NCBI GenBank assembly: GCA_030065815.1
Contig: JASJCU010000015.1
Location: forward strand, 1 to 37,426
DNA: 37,426 nt
Source: Gammaproteobacteria bacterium
Lineage (GTDB): Bacteria; Pseudomonadota; Gammaproteobacteria; Chromatiales; Chromatiaceae
Direction of reading: 5' to 3'
The position numbers were made by a program, and so were the translations under genes. This document shows positions 23,576 through 30,617 of this stretch, one piece after another; within the stretch, counting starts at the first letter, position 1; the number at the start of each line of letters is the position of its first letter. The notes under the pieces were generated by a model that was given only the letters and a program-made list of their open reading frames with translations, had not been told where the DNA came from and did no database searches.

Positions 23576-23863
23576 TCACGCCGATGCGCTGGCAGCAGCG
23601 GGTTGCGGCGGGTCGTCTTGCGGGGGCCAATAATCGATGATCCCGCACACCGTGAGGTCGGTCAGGACCTCGAAACTCTCGGCCGCGTAGCGCGCCGCAG
23701 AACCGCTCGCGGTGAATACCCAGTTGCCCGGGTTGACGCCGACCGGATCGACGGCCACCTGCAGCTTGCCGCTCGCGTTTCTCAGCACCCGCAGGCTCGA
23801 ATGCCGCAGCCCTTCGATGCGCTGCGTGCAGACCAGCGTGCCTTCGACCTGGAAGATCTCCAT
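23576..23863 (-). CDS. csoS4B: Carboxysome vertex pentamer protein CsoS4B
   Basis: A 95-residue bacterial microcompartment vertex protein; the family forms pentamers capping the 12 vertices of the shell. N-terminal IFQVEGTLVCTQRIEGL, the GVNPGNWVF turn and a DLTVCGIIDYWPP C-terminal strand identify it. A 14-residue Pro/Ala/Ser tail follows the domain. Its ATG shares one base with the csoS4A stop (TGATG), so the two vertex proteins are translationally coupled. Confidence 0.94.
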   Translation of the reverse strand: MEIFQVEGTLVCTQRIEGLRHSSLRVLRNASGKLQVAVDPVGVNPGNWVFTASGSAARYAAESFEVLTDLTVCGIIDYWPPQDDPPQPAAASASA

Positions 23864-24210
23864 CAGCCCGCCCCGCCCGTCTGATCGCCCGGCCCACTCG
23901 CGGCGTCGCCAGCGGCTGTATCGCCGGCACTGTCTTCGGTCGGCGCTGTCGTATCGTCGCCGGCGCCTTCCGGCGGCCAGTGGTCGATGATGCCGACGAT
24001 CGTCAGGTCGCTCGGGTAGCCCTTGCTGCCGGCCGCCTCGCGCGCCGCCGAGCTGCCGACGCAGATCACCCAGTCGCCCGGCTTCGCCCCGACGGCATCG
24101 ACAGCGACAAGCTTCGCCGACCCGTCGATGACCACCTGCAGGTGCTTGTGCTCCATCAGCGCAATGCGGTTGGTCGCAACCAGTGGGCGCTCTACCTGGC
24201 AGATCTTCAT
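23863..24210 (-). CDS. csoS4A: Carboxysome vertex pentamer protein CsoS4A with acidic tail
   Basis: A 115-residue vertex protein; residues 1-80 are the normal domain (KICQVERPLVATNRIALMEH, GAKPGDWVICVGSSAARE, DLTIVGIIDHWPP). Residues 81-115 form a 35-residue low-complexity tail rich in Gly, Asp, Ala and Thr that the ~83-residue family members lack; it should be disordered and, if outward-facing, exposed at vertices. Its ATG overlaps the csoSCA stop by one base (TGATG), as does csoS4B with it, giving three coupled genes. Confidence 0.93.
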   Translation of the reverse strand: MKICQVERPLVATNRIALMEHKHLQVVIDGSAKLVAVDAVGAKPGDWVICVGSSAAREAAGSKGYPSDLTIVGIIDHWPPEGAGDDTTAPTEDSAGDTAAGDAASGPGDQTGGAG

Positions 24211-25721
24211 CAGTGCGCCCCCGCGAATTCGTTGGCCATCACCGAGCAGTCGACGACCTCGATCGGCCCGCTGCCGGTGCAGTCCCTGACCACCTGCATC
24301 ACGTGCAGCAGTCCACGTTCGAAGACCTTGGCGTAGCGTGCGGCCACCGCTGCGGCGACATGCCGGCAGCGCTCGACGGCGCGCTCGCGCGCGCCCGGCA
24401 CCTGGCCGTGGTAATCGAAGCGGACCACGACCGGGATCGGCAGCCCGTGGGCGGCGTTGAGGCCGGAAAAAATCTTGATGCCGACGTCCATGTCCTTGGT
24501 CGCTTCTTCGACCGTGTTTAGGTACGCGAAATACATCAGGTTGCGCAGCTGGACCTCCTCGAAGCCGATGCCGGCACCGATGAAGCGTTCGGCGTGACCG
24601 ATGTCGGCATAGTGCGAACCGTGGAACGTCCTGACATAGGCGATCTGCGACAGGTTGTTGTGCAGCAGCCGCGCGACGAAGCGCTGCATGCCGTCGGCGG
24701 CATCATCTACCGCAGCGGCGACGCTGCGCTCGATCGCGGCCTGCGCGTCGGCCGGCGCCAGGTTCGCCGTCTCGCCGAACAACCCCAGACTGTCGATGTG
24801 TGTGTCGAGGTCGATCCGGCCCTGGCCGTCCGGCATGTGCACACGGATCGAATCGGTGTCGGTGTCCATGCCGATCAGCAACAGGTCGATCGACGCGCCG
24901 CAGCAAAAGCTGTTCTCTATCGCCTCGCGGAATCCTTCGAGGCGCTTCAGGCCCTCGGATGCGGCCAACCGGGTATCCGAACCGTGCGCGGCGCAGCCCT
25001 GGTGCTCCGGGTCGACCGAACTGAAGTGGTAGACGACGACCTTGAGGTAGCGCGTCGGCGCATCGGCCAGGTTGGGACGGCCTTCGCGGTAGCGCAACAT
25101 CTCGACCTCGACCCACTTCTGGATGCTGTCCTCGACGTCGAAGGTCGCACCGGCATAGGACTTGCGCCGCACATGGTCCTGCGGCAGGCGCAATACATAG
25201 CGGATCACGTGCGCCAGTCGGCCATCGGCGCACGGCGAGATGTCGAGGGTGTGGAATCCGCAGCCCTGCAGGAACGCCGCGAAGTCCTCGGCGCTGTCTG
25301 CGACCAGCGGGTCGTCGCTGAAGAACGCGTCGCAGTAGCGACGATAGGTCTCGAACACACACCACGCGAACAGCCGCTTCATGTCGAGCTGGCAGATCCA
25401 CGCGTCGGCGAGGATCTCCGGCGGCAGTTCGAAGCCCAGTTCCTGCCTGGCCGTCTGCTGCGCCCGCTGCTCGAAGTCGGTCTCGTGCTGGTAGGCGGAG
25501 ATCTGCTTGAGCACCGGCGTGATCCTGTCGAACGCCTGCTTGACGCCGTCCTCGTAGCGGAATAGGCGCTCGTTCTCGCGGCTGTCGACCAGCGGATGCA
25601 CGCCGCCGGCGTGGCGCGCGGCGCGCGGCGGCGCCGACCCGACGCCGCCCGGGCGGCGCATCGGCGCACGACCGGCGTCGCGGTCGGGTCGTCGGGTGCG
25701 ATTGGCGTTGGCGCGTTGCAT
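24210..25721 (-). CDS. csoSCA: Carboxysomal carbonic anhydrase CsoSCA
   Basis: A 503-residue beta-type carbonic anhydrase (also called csoS3) that converts bicarbonate to CO2 inside the carboxysome for RuBisCO. Zinc ligands and the Asp/Arg dyad fit the H. neapolitanus enzyme: Cys164, Asp166 and Arg168 (PCADGRLAH), His232 (VYHFSSVD) and Cys243 (QGCAAHG). The N-terminal 40 residues are basic and disordered, expected to bind RuBisCO or CsoS2, followed by a helical domain. The C-terminal degenerate domain lacks the ligands. ATG at 25721, 29 bases after csoS2. Confidence 0.96.
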   Translation of the reverse strand: MQRANANRTRRPDRDAGRAPMRRPGGVGSAPPRAARHAGGVHPLVDSRENERLFRYEDGVKQAFDRITPVLKQISAYQHETDFEQRAQQTARQELGFELPPEILADAWICQLDMKRLFAWCVFETYRRYCDAFFSDDPLVADSAEDFAAFLQGCGFHTLDISPCADGRLAHVIRYVLRLPQDHVRRKSYAGATFDVEDSIQKWVEVEMLRYREGRPNLADAPTRYLKVVVYHFSSVDPEHQGCAAHGSDTRLAASEGLKRLEGFREAIENSFCCGASIDLLLIGMDTDTDSIRVHMPDGQGRIDLDTHIDSLGLFGETANLAPADAQAAIERSVAAAVDDAADGMQRFVARLLHNNLSQIAYVRTFHGSHYADIGHAERFIGAGIGFEEVQLRNLMYFAYLNTVEEATKDMDVGIKIFSGLNAAHGLPIPVVVRFDYHGQVPGARERAVERCRHVAAAVAARYAKVFERGLLHVMQVVRDCTGSGPIEVVDCSVMANEFAGAH

Positions 25722-25750
25722 GTCGTTCAGATCCGCCTATCGGTGAGCGC

Positions 25751-28060
25751 CTAGCCGCGCGCTCCGCCGCTGTAGGTGATCAGCGAGCCGGCCTCGGTGT
25801 TGCCGCTGCTGCCCGTGACCTTGCTGACCGGGTCGGGCATCGCGTCGTTGCGCGGCTCGAGCCTGCGGAATTCCATCGCGCTCATCGGCCCGCCGCGCTG
25901 CGTCGGGTTGCGCCGCGTCGCCGAGCTGCCCTCGGTGCCGGTGACATGATCGCCACGGTCCCAATCGTCGCCGGTGATGCGCGGTCCCGCGTCCATGCCC
26001 TCGCCGGTGATCCGCGACGCCACGCGGCCCTGGATCTCGGGGCGTACGTCAGGCACGGCCGGGGCCGCGTCGGCGGCCGCGCCGAAGCGCTTTTCCTCGG
26101 TGCCCGTCACCTTGCCGGCGGCCATGCCGAACGGCCCGGTGATGTGGCCCTGCTCGTAACGCGACCCGGTGACGGCCAGCGTCTGGCGCTGTCCTTCGGT
26201 CGCATGCGCCGGCGGCTCGACACTGAAGTCACCCCACGGCACATTGCCGAGCGGTTGCGGGAAGTCGGCGCTCCCGGGTTCCGCCGGCGTCGCTGCGCAG
26301 GCGTCCGCCACCTGGTCGGCACCGACGTAAGGCGTGCCGCTGACGGTCTCGCAGGCCCCCTTGTCGGCACCGGTCATCTTGCCACCGACCCCGGGCTGCA
26401 GACCGGTCATCGGCATGCCGGCCTGGCGTGGGCTGGGCCGCGTGCGCTGTTGCACCTCCTGCAGCTGCGGTGACTCGCAATACGCGGCGGCCTGATCGAG
26501 ACCGGCGTACGGGGTGCCCGTGATCGCCTTGCAGGTGCCCGGCTCGTCGCCGGTGACGCGTTCCGAACGCCCGGTCATCGTGCCGGTCACGTCCTTGCCG
26601 CCCGAGGTGCTCGAGACCCCGACCTTCTGGTCCTGCGGGGCCGGCGTGGCGCTGCAGAAATCGTTGAACTGCTCGCGGCCGATGTAGTCGTCGCCGGTGA
26701 CGTTGCGGCAGCTGCCGGCCTCGTCGCCGGTCATGCTCTGACGGCGACCGACCATGGTGCCGGTGACCGCGCCACCGCGCAGCGTCGCGCTGGCACCGAC
26801 CTTGTGCGGCGCGTTGCCGATGTCACTGGGGCGGGTGTACTGGGTCCCGGTGGTCGCGCGGTCCGCTCCGGCCTCGTCACCGGTCACCTTGGCCGAGCGG
26901 CCGACGTTGCTGCCGGTCACGGCCTTGCCCTTCGTCGTCTCGACCCGTGTGACCTTGGCCGGGTTCGGCTCCGGCTTGGTGCCGCAGAAGGCCTGGGTCT
27001 GGTCCGGGCTGACGTAGTCGTTGCCGGTGATGCGCTTGCAGGTCCCGGGCTCGTCGCCGGTCACCTTGCCGCTGCGGCCGACCTCGTTGCCGGTCACGGT
27101 GTTGTCGCGGCCGGTGCGGCTGGTGCCCACCCGCAGCGGCGTTCGCGCCGGTTCGGTCTGGCAGAAGCTGCGAAACAGGTCGGCACCCAGGTACTCGGTG
27201 CCGGTGACCGCACGACAGGTGCTCGGCTCGTCGCCGGTGACCGACGGGCTGCGCCCGACCATCGTGCCGGTCACGGCCTGGCCGTGGCTGGTCTCGCTGA
27301 CGCCGACCTTCCACGGCTGATCCTGGGCCGCGCCCTGCTCGCTGTCTTTCGGCCGCTGCCGGCGCTTGCCGCTGCAGTCGCCGCATTGCTGCGTGCTGCG
27401 CGACTTGCCGTTGCGGCTGCGCAGTTCGCGCAGTTCGCGCGCCAGCTCACGGCTGGTCAACCCGGGATTGGCGGCGCGTGCGGTCTGCGCGGCGCTGACG
27501 CCGCCGCCGTTGACGCCGGCCTTGCCGCGCGTCGACTGCGCCTGGCGCCTTGCCAGCGCGGCCGCCCGGGTCGGGTTGCTGTGCGCCGCGCTGCGCCGCG
27601 TGCCGGCCTTCGCCCGCGCGGCACGCACGCTGCGCTGCGGCGTACTCGGCGTTGCCTCGTCGTCGCGCTTGCGGCCCTTGCAGCCGCAACCGCAGTCGCC
27701 GTCCTCGTTGACCTCCGGGGCCGCGGCGGTGGCCATCGCGGCCGCCTTGCGCGCCTTCGGCCCGCCGGTCGTCGTGCGATCGGTGCTGGTGTCGGCGCGC
27801 TTGCCCTGCACCGACATCGCCTTGCGGCGGGCCAGCGCCACAGCGCGCGAACTGCCACCGGACTGGGTCGACGAGGCGACGTAACGGGCACGCGGCCGGG
27901 CCGGCGCGGCGGCCGCAACCGCCGCCGTGGCGGTCGGCTTGGTTTCCGTGTCGGCGCGGGTGCGCTCCGGGCTGTTGCCCGACGTCGCGCCCTTGCCGGC
28001 GGTCGACATGGCCTTGCGTCTCGCCAGCGCGAGCGCCCTGGTGCTTTGGCTCTGTGCCAT
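25751..28060 (-). CDS. csoS2: Carboxysome scaffold protein CsoS2
   Basis: A 769-residue intrinsically disordered scaffold that bridges RuBisCO and shell. The N-terminal region carries four RuBisCO-binding repeats (about residues 6-24, 70-88, 164-182 and 203-219; ALARRKAMS-type, the last degenerate). Residues 251-591 hold six middle repeats built on VTGxxxGRSxxVTGDE and TGxxYxG. The C-terminal region (about 598-769) ends in the conserved shell-binding peptide. Cysteine clusters occur at 123-127 (CGCGC) and 226-229 (CGDC). ATG at 28060; pI should be high. H. neapolitanus makes a short form by -1 frameshifting; I could not see a clear slippery heptamer here. Confidence 0.96.
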   Translation of the reverse strand: MAQSQSTRALALARRKAMSTAGKGATSGNSPERTRADTETKPTATAAVAAAAPARPRARYVASSTQSGGSSRAVALARRKAMSVQGKRADTSTDRTTTGGPKARKAAAMATAAAPEVNEDGDCGCGCKGRKRDDEATPSTPQRSVRAARAKAGTRRSAAHSNPTRAAALARRQAQSTRGKAGVNGGGVSAAQTARAANPGLTSRELARELRELRSRNGKSRSTQQCGDCSGKRRQRPKDSEQGAAQDQPWKVGVSETSHGQAVTGTMVGRSPSVTGDEPSTCRAVTGTEYLGADLFRSFCQTEPARTPLRVGTSRTGRDNTVTGNEVGRSGKVTGDEPGTCKRITGNDYVSPDQTQAFCGTKPEPNPAKVTRVETTKGKAVTGSNVGRSAKVTGDEAGADRATTGTQYTRPSDIGNAPHKVGASATLRGGAVTGTMVGRRQSMTGDEAGSCRNVTGDDYIGREQFNDFCSATPAPQDQKVGVSSTSGGKDVTGTMTGRSERVTGDEPGTCKAITGTPYAGLDQAAAYCESPQLQEVQQRTRPSPRQAGMPMTGLQPGVGGKMTGADKGACETVSGTPYVGADQVADACAATPAEPGSADFPQPLGNVPWGDFSVEPPAHATEGQRQTLAVTGSRYEQGHITGPFGMAAGKVTGTEEKRFGAAADAAPAVPDVRPEIQGRVASRITGEGMDAGPRITGDDWDRGDHVTGTEGSSATRRNPTQRGGPMSAMEFRRLEPRNDAMPDPVSKVTGSSGNTEAGSLITYSGGARG
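26288..27310 (-). repeat. csoS2: Six CsoS2 middle repeats
   Basis: Each repeat of about 50-60 residues contains two or three VTG triplets; five of six have paired cysteines (a GTC-type and a FC-type). The third repeat (residues 370-418) is shorter and has neither Cys. The sixth (about 540-590) is more diverged in its first half. The third-repeat deviation is seen in the translated sequence. Confidence 0.9.
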
Positions 28061-28096
28061 CGTTTTCCCCGTTATTGTCGTCTCAACCCGTCAGGT

Positions 28097-28122
28097 GCCG
28101 GCGCGCGTGCGCCGCCGCCGGC
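28097..28122 (-). promoter_or_regulatory. Stem-loop downstream of cbbS
   Basis: GCCGGCG (28097-28103) pairs perfectly with 28116-28122. An alternative inner stem is GGCGC/GCGCC around GCGT. It starts two bases after the cbbS stop in the 64-base gap before csoS2. It lacks a T tract, so it more likely protects the cbbLS mRNA 3' end or lowers readthrough than acts as a full terminator. Confidence 0.5.
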
Positions 28123-28124
28123 GA

Positions 28125-28469
28125 TCAGCCGCGGCCTTCGTAGACCACGAAGCACACACCCTGGCTCTGGGTGTAGTTGTCGTAGCCGATCAGGCGGACG
28201 TGATGATCCGGGTAGGTACGACGGCACGACTCCAGCTCGCCGATGATGTTGTTCATGTCCTTCTCGCCGAAGAACGGCAGCTTCCACATCGTCCAGTAGT
28301 GGTCCATCGAGCGGCTCGGGTGCTCGTGCTCGATGGCCGGGGTCAGACCCTGTGCGATCAGGTAGGCGATCTGGTCGTAGACCTCTTCCTGGCTCATCTT
28401 GGGCAGGAAACCGAAGGTCTCCAGCGTCTGTGCGGTCTGGTAGTCACCCGTTTGGGAACCGTTTGCCAT
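28125..28469 (-). CDS. cbbS: RuBisCO small subunit, form IA
   Basis: A 114-residue small subunit; eight copies cap the L8S8 enzyme. ETFGFLPKMSQEEVYDQIAYLI and HYWTMWKLPFFGEKDM, with ARRTYPDH-type ESCRRTYPDHHVRLIGYDN, are family signatures. ATG at 28469; the gap from cbbL is 53 bases. A stem-loop follows its stop. Confidence 0.98.
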   Translation of the reverse strand: MANGSQTGDYQTAQTLETFGFLPKMSQEEVYDQIAYLIAQGLTPAIEHEHPSRSMDHYWTMWKLPFFGEKDMNNIIGELESCRRTYPDHHVRLIGYDNYTQSQGVCFVVYEGRG

Positions 28470-28515
28470 TGCTTATTCCTCTCTAACCGTACTCAAGGGT
28501 TGGTCGACAGCTCGC

Positions 28516-28532
28516 CGTCGGCTCAGCCGACG
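28516..28532 (-). promoter_or_regulatory. Stem-loop over the cbbL stop codon
   Basis: CGTCGGCT (28516-28523) is followed by one base and AGCCGACG (28525-28532). In RNA it folds as a stem of six to seven pairs with the UGA stop codon (28523-28525) at the loop. It could stabilise the cbbL message 5' of the cut or pause ribosomes at the end. Confidence 0.45.
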
Positions 28533-29938
28533 TCCAGCTTGTCAACGGTCTCGAATTCGAACTTGATCTCTTTCCAGGTCTCCATCGCGATCGCCAGCTC
28601 CGGGCTGTTCTTCGCCGCCTCGGTCAGGATGTCGCGCGCCTCTTTCTCGATCTCGCGACCCTCGTTGCGGGCCTTGACCGATGCCTCGAGCGCGACCCGG
28701 TTGGCGGCGGCGCCAGCGGCGTTGCCCCACGGGTGACCCTGGGTACCACCGCCGAACTGCAGCATCGAGTCGTCGCCGAAGATCGTGACCAGCGCCGGCA
28801 TGTGCCAGACGTGGATACCACCGGAAGCGACCGCGAACACGCCGGGCAGCGAGCCCCAGTCCTGGTCGAAGAACACACCGCGCGAGCGGTCTTCGGGAAC
28901 GAACGATTCACGCAGCTGATCGACGAAGCCGAGCGTCGACTGACGGTCGCCCTCGAGCTTGCCGACGACCGTACCGGTGTGCAGGTGGTCGCCGCCCGAC
29001 AGGCGCAGGCACTTGGCCAGCACGCGGAAATGGATGCCGTGCTTCGGATGGCGATCGATGACGGCGTGCATCGCGCGGTGGATATGCAGCAGCATGCCGT
29101 TCTCGCGGCACCAGTTGGCGAGACCGGTGTTGGCCGTGAAGCCACCGGTCAGGAAGTCGTGCATCATGATCGGCGAGCCGACTTCCTTGGCGAACTCGGC
29201 GCGCTTGTACATCTCTTCCGGCGTCGCAGCGGTGACGTTCAGGTAGTGGCCCTTGCGCTCACCGGTCTCCTGCTCGGCCTTCTGGATGGCCTCACCGACG
29301 AACTCGAAGCGGTCACGCCAGCGCATGAACGGCTGCGAGTTGACGTTCTCGTCGTCCTTGGTCATATCCAGGCCGCCGCGCAGACACTCGTAAACGGCGC
29401 GGCCGTAGTTCTTCGCCGACAGGCCGAGCTTCGGCTTGATCGTCGCGCCGAGCATCGGGCGACCGTACTTGGCCAGGCGGTCGCGCTCGACCTGGATACC
29501 GGCCGGCGGGCCGCCGCAGGTCTTGATGTAGGCGATCGGGAAGCGGATGTCTTCCAGGCGCAGATGCTTGAGCGCCTTGAAGCCGAACACGTTGCCGACC
29601 AGCGAGGTCAGCACGTTGACCACCGAACCTTCTTCGAACAGGTCGATGGGATAGGCGACGAAGGCGTAGAACGACTCCGGGTCGCCGGGCACGTCTTCGA
29701 TGCGATAGGCGCGGCCCTTGTAGTATTCGAGATCGGTCAGCAGTTCTGACCACACGGTGCTCCACGTGCCGGTCGAGGATTCGGCAGCCACAGCGGCGGC
29801 GACCTCTTCCCGCGGCACCTCCGGTTGCCCCGTGACCTTGAAGCACGCGAGCAAGTCGGTATCGAGCGGCACATAGTCCGGAGTCCAGTACATGTCGCGG
29901 TATTCTTTTACGCCCGCGTCATACGCTTTAGATGCCAT
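28523..29938 (-). CDS. cbbL: RuBisCO large subunit, form IA
   Basis: A 471-residue catalytic subunit of ribulose-1,5-bisphosphate carboxylase that fixes CO2 to 3-phosphoglycerate. Active-site features include [29 protein letters not shown] (catalytic Lys), [15 protein letters not shown] with the carbamylated Lys and metal-binding acids, [12 protein letters not shown], the loop-6 VVGKLEGDR, and the [12 protein letters not shown] phosphate site. The sequence is close to the Halothiobacillus carboxysomal protein. The ATG at 29938 is chosen over a TTG two codons upstream because AGGAG lies before it at proper spacing. First gene of the cso operon. Confidence 0.98.
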   Translation of the reverse strand: MASKAYDAGVKEYRDMYWTPDYVPLDTDLLACFKVTGQPEVPREEVAAAVAAESSTGTWSTVWSELLTDLEYYKGRAYRIEDVPGDPESFYAFVAYPIDLFEEGSVVNVLTSLVGNVFGFKALKHLRLEDIRFPIAYIKTCGGPPAGIQVERDRLAKYGRPMLGATIKPKLGLSAKNYGRAVYECLRGGLDMTKDDENVNSQPFMRWRDRFEFVGEAIQKAEQETGERKGHYLNVTAATPEEMYKRAEFAKEVGSPIMMHDFLTGGFTANTGLANWCRENGMLLHIHRAMHAVIDRHPKHGIHFRVLAKCLRLSGGDHLHTGTVVGKLEGDRQSTLGFVDQLRESFVPEDRSRGVFFDQDWGSLPGVFAVASGGIHVWHMPALVTIFGDDSMLQFGGGTQGHPWGNAAGAAANRVALEASVKARNEGREIEKEARDILTEAAKNSPELAIAMETWKEIKFEFETVDKLDVG

Positions 29939-30290
29939 GGTCAACTCCTGTTCGGTTGCTGGATCGGCAGTGATGCATTGGTTGGCTAACTGAGTGACGG
30001 AAGCATAGGTAGCCCCACCCGTTCTCTACAAATCAATCCTGTCTCTTGTATAGATCAACTATTATCTATGTATAGTGCGGCCGCCCCGGACGCTCGTCAA
30101 GCCCCGCGCGGCGCGCATTCGCCCGGCGCTCGGCGGCTGCCCGATGCGACCGCCGACGGGGCCGGTGGGCGCGTGCCGGATCCCTCCGGAAGGGCCCGGC
30201 GCAGCGGCGCTGCGGGTCACGCGACGACCGGCCGACGGCGCGGCGACGCCATGCTTGCCGGACCGGCGCGCAGGCACGATCGCCGGCCGG
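29939..30290 (-). promoter_or_regulatory. cso operon upstream region with CbbR-like inverted repeat
   Basis: A 350-base gap between the PII-like gene and cbbL. Near its centre, A/T-rich DNA (30030-30075) carries ATAGAT (30050-30055) and ATCTAT (30064-30069) as an inverted repeat around eight bases, consistent with a LysR-type operator. TTGATT and TACCTA lie further along in the direction of cbbL but the spacing (about 19) is loose, so no promoter is claimed. The AGGAG of cbbL is at the near end. Bases 30076-30290 are GC-rich with no convincing gene. Confidence 0.55.
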
Positions 30291-30617
30291 TCATTGGCGG
30301 AACTTGACCAGCCGCGTCACCTGGATGTCGGAAATGAACACGACGCCGGAGTGCTCGTTGTAGAACGGCGCAAAGCCTTGCAGGATTGGTTCTACGAGTT
30401 CTTCGGGGACCGCCGCAATGATCATTATCAATACGTCGTCCTCGTTGAACATCAGGTGCCCTTCGTGGAACCCGTGGCTGCCCTTGCCCGAGAGATTGTT
30501 GACAATCGTGTAGCCCTTGACGCCGGCCCGGTCGAGCAGGTCCGTGGCAAAGGTCCGGTGTTCACCGCCGAGAACGATCTCGAGTTTTTTCAACGGGTTG
30601 AGGTTCAGGTCTTTCAT
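30291..30617 (-). CDS. PII-like signalling protein of the DIC-uptake operon
   Basis: A 108-residue PII-fold protein of the carboxysome/DIC-associated PII-like group (as studied in Thiomonas), not GlnB/GlnK. KKLEIVLGGEHRTFATDLLDRAGVKGYTIVNN is the first beta-alpha-beta unit; the short T-loop segment GKGSHGFHEGHLMFNEDD carries no uridylylation Tyr, and FISDIQVTRLVKF closes the fold. Such trimeric sensors bind adenine nucleotides and bicarbonate and are thought to tune transport. Its ATG overlaps the dabA stop by four bases (30614-30617), so it is made together with DabA. Confidence 0.88.
   Translation of the reverse strand: MKDLNLNPLKKLEIVLGGEHRTFATDLLDRAGVKGYTIVNNLSGKGSHGFHEGHLMFNEDDVLIMIIAAVPEELVEPILQGFAPFYNEHSGVVFISDIQVTRLVKFRQ

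Noticed and set aside
25751-28060. Programmed -1 frameshift in csoS2
   Set aside because: Known in Halothiobacillus CsoS2, but I could not find an obvious X-XXY-YYZ heptamer here by eye; a systematic search with downstream structure prediction would decide.
26804-28246. 480-residue + strand frame opposite csoS2
   Set aside because: Repetitive Gly/Ala/Val content mirrors the CsoS2 repeats on the other strand.
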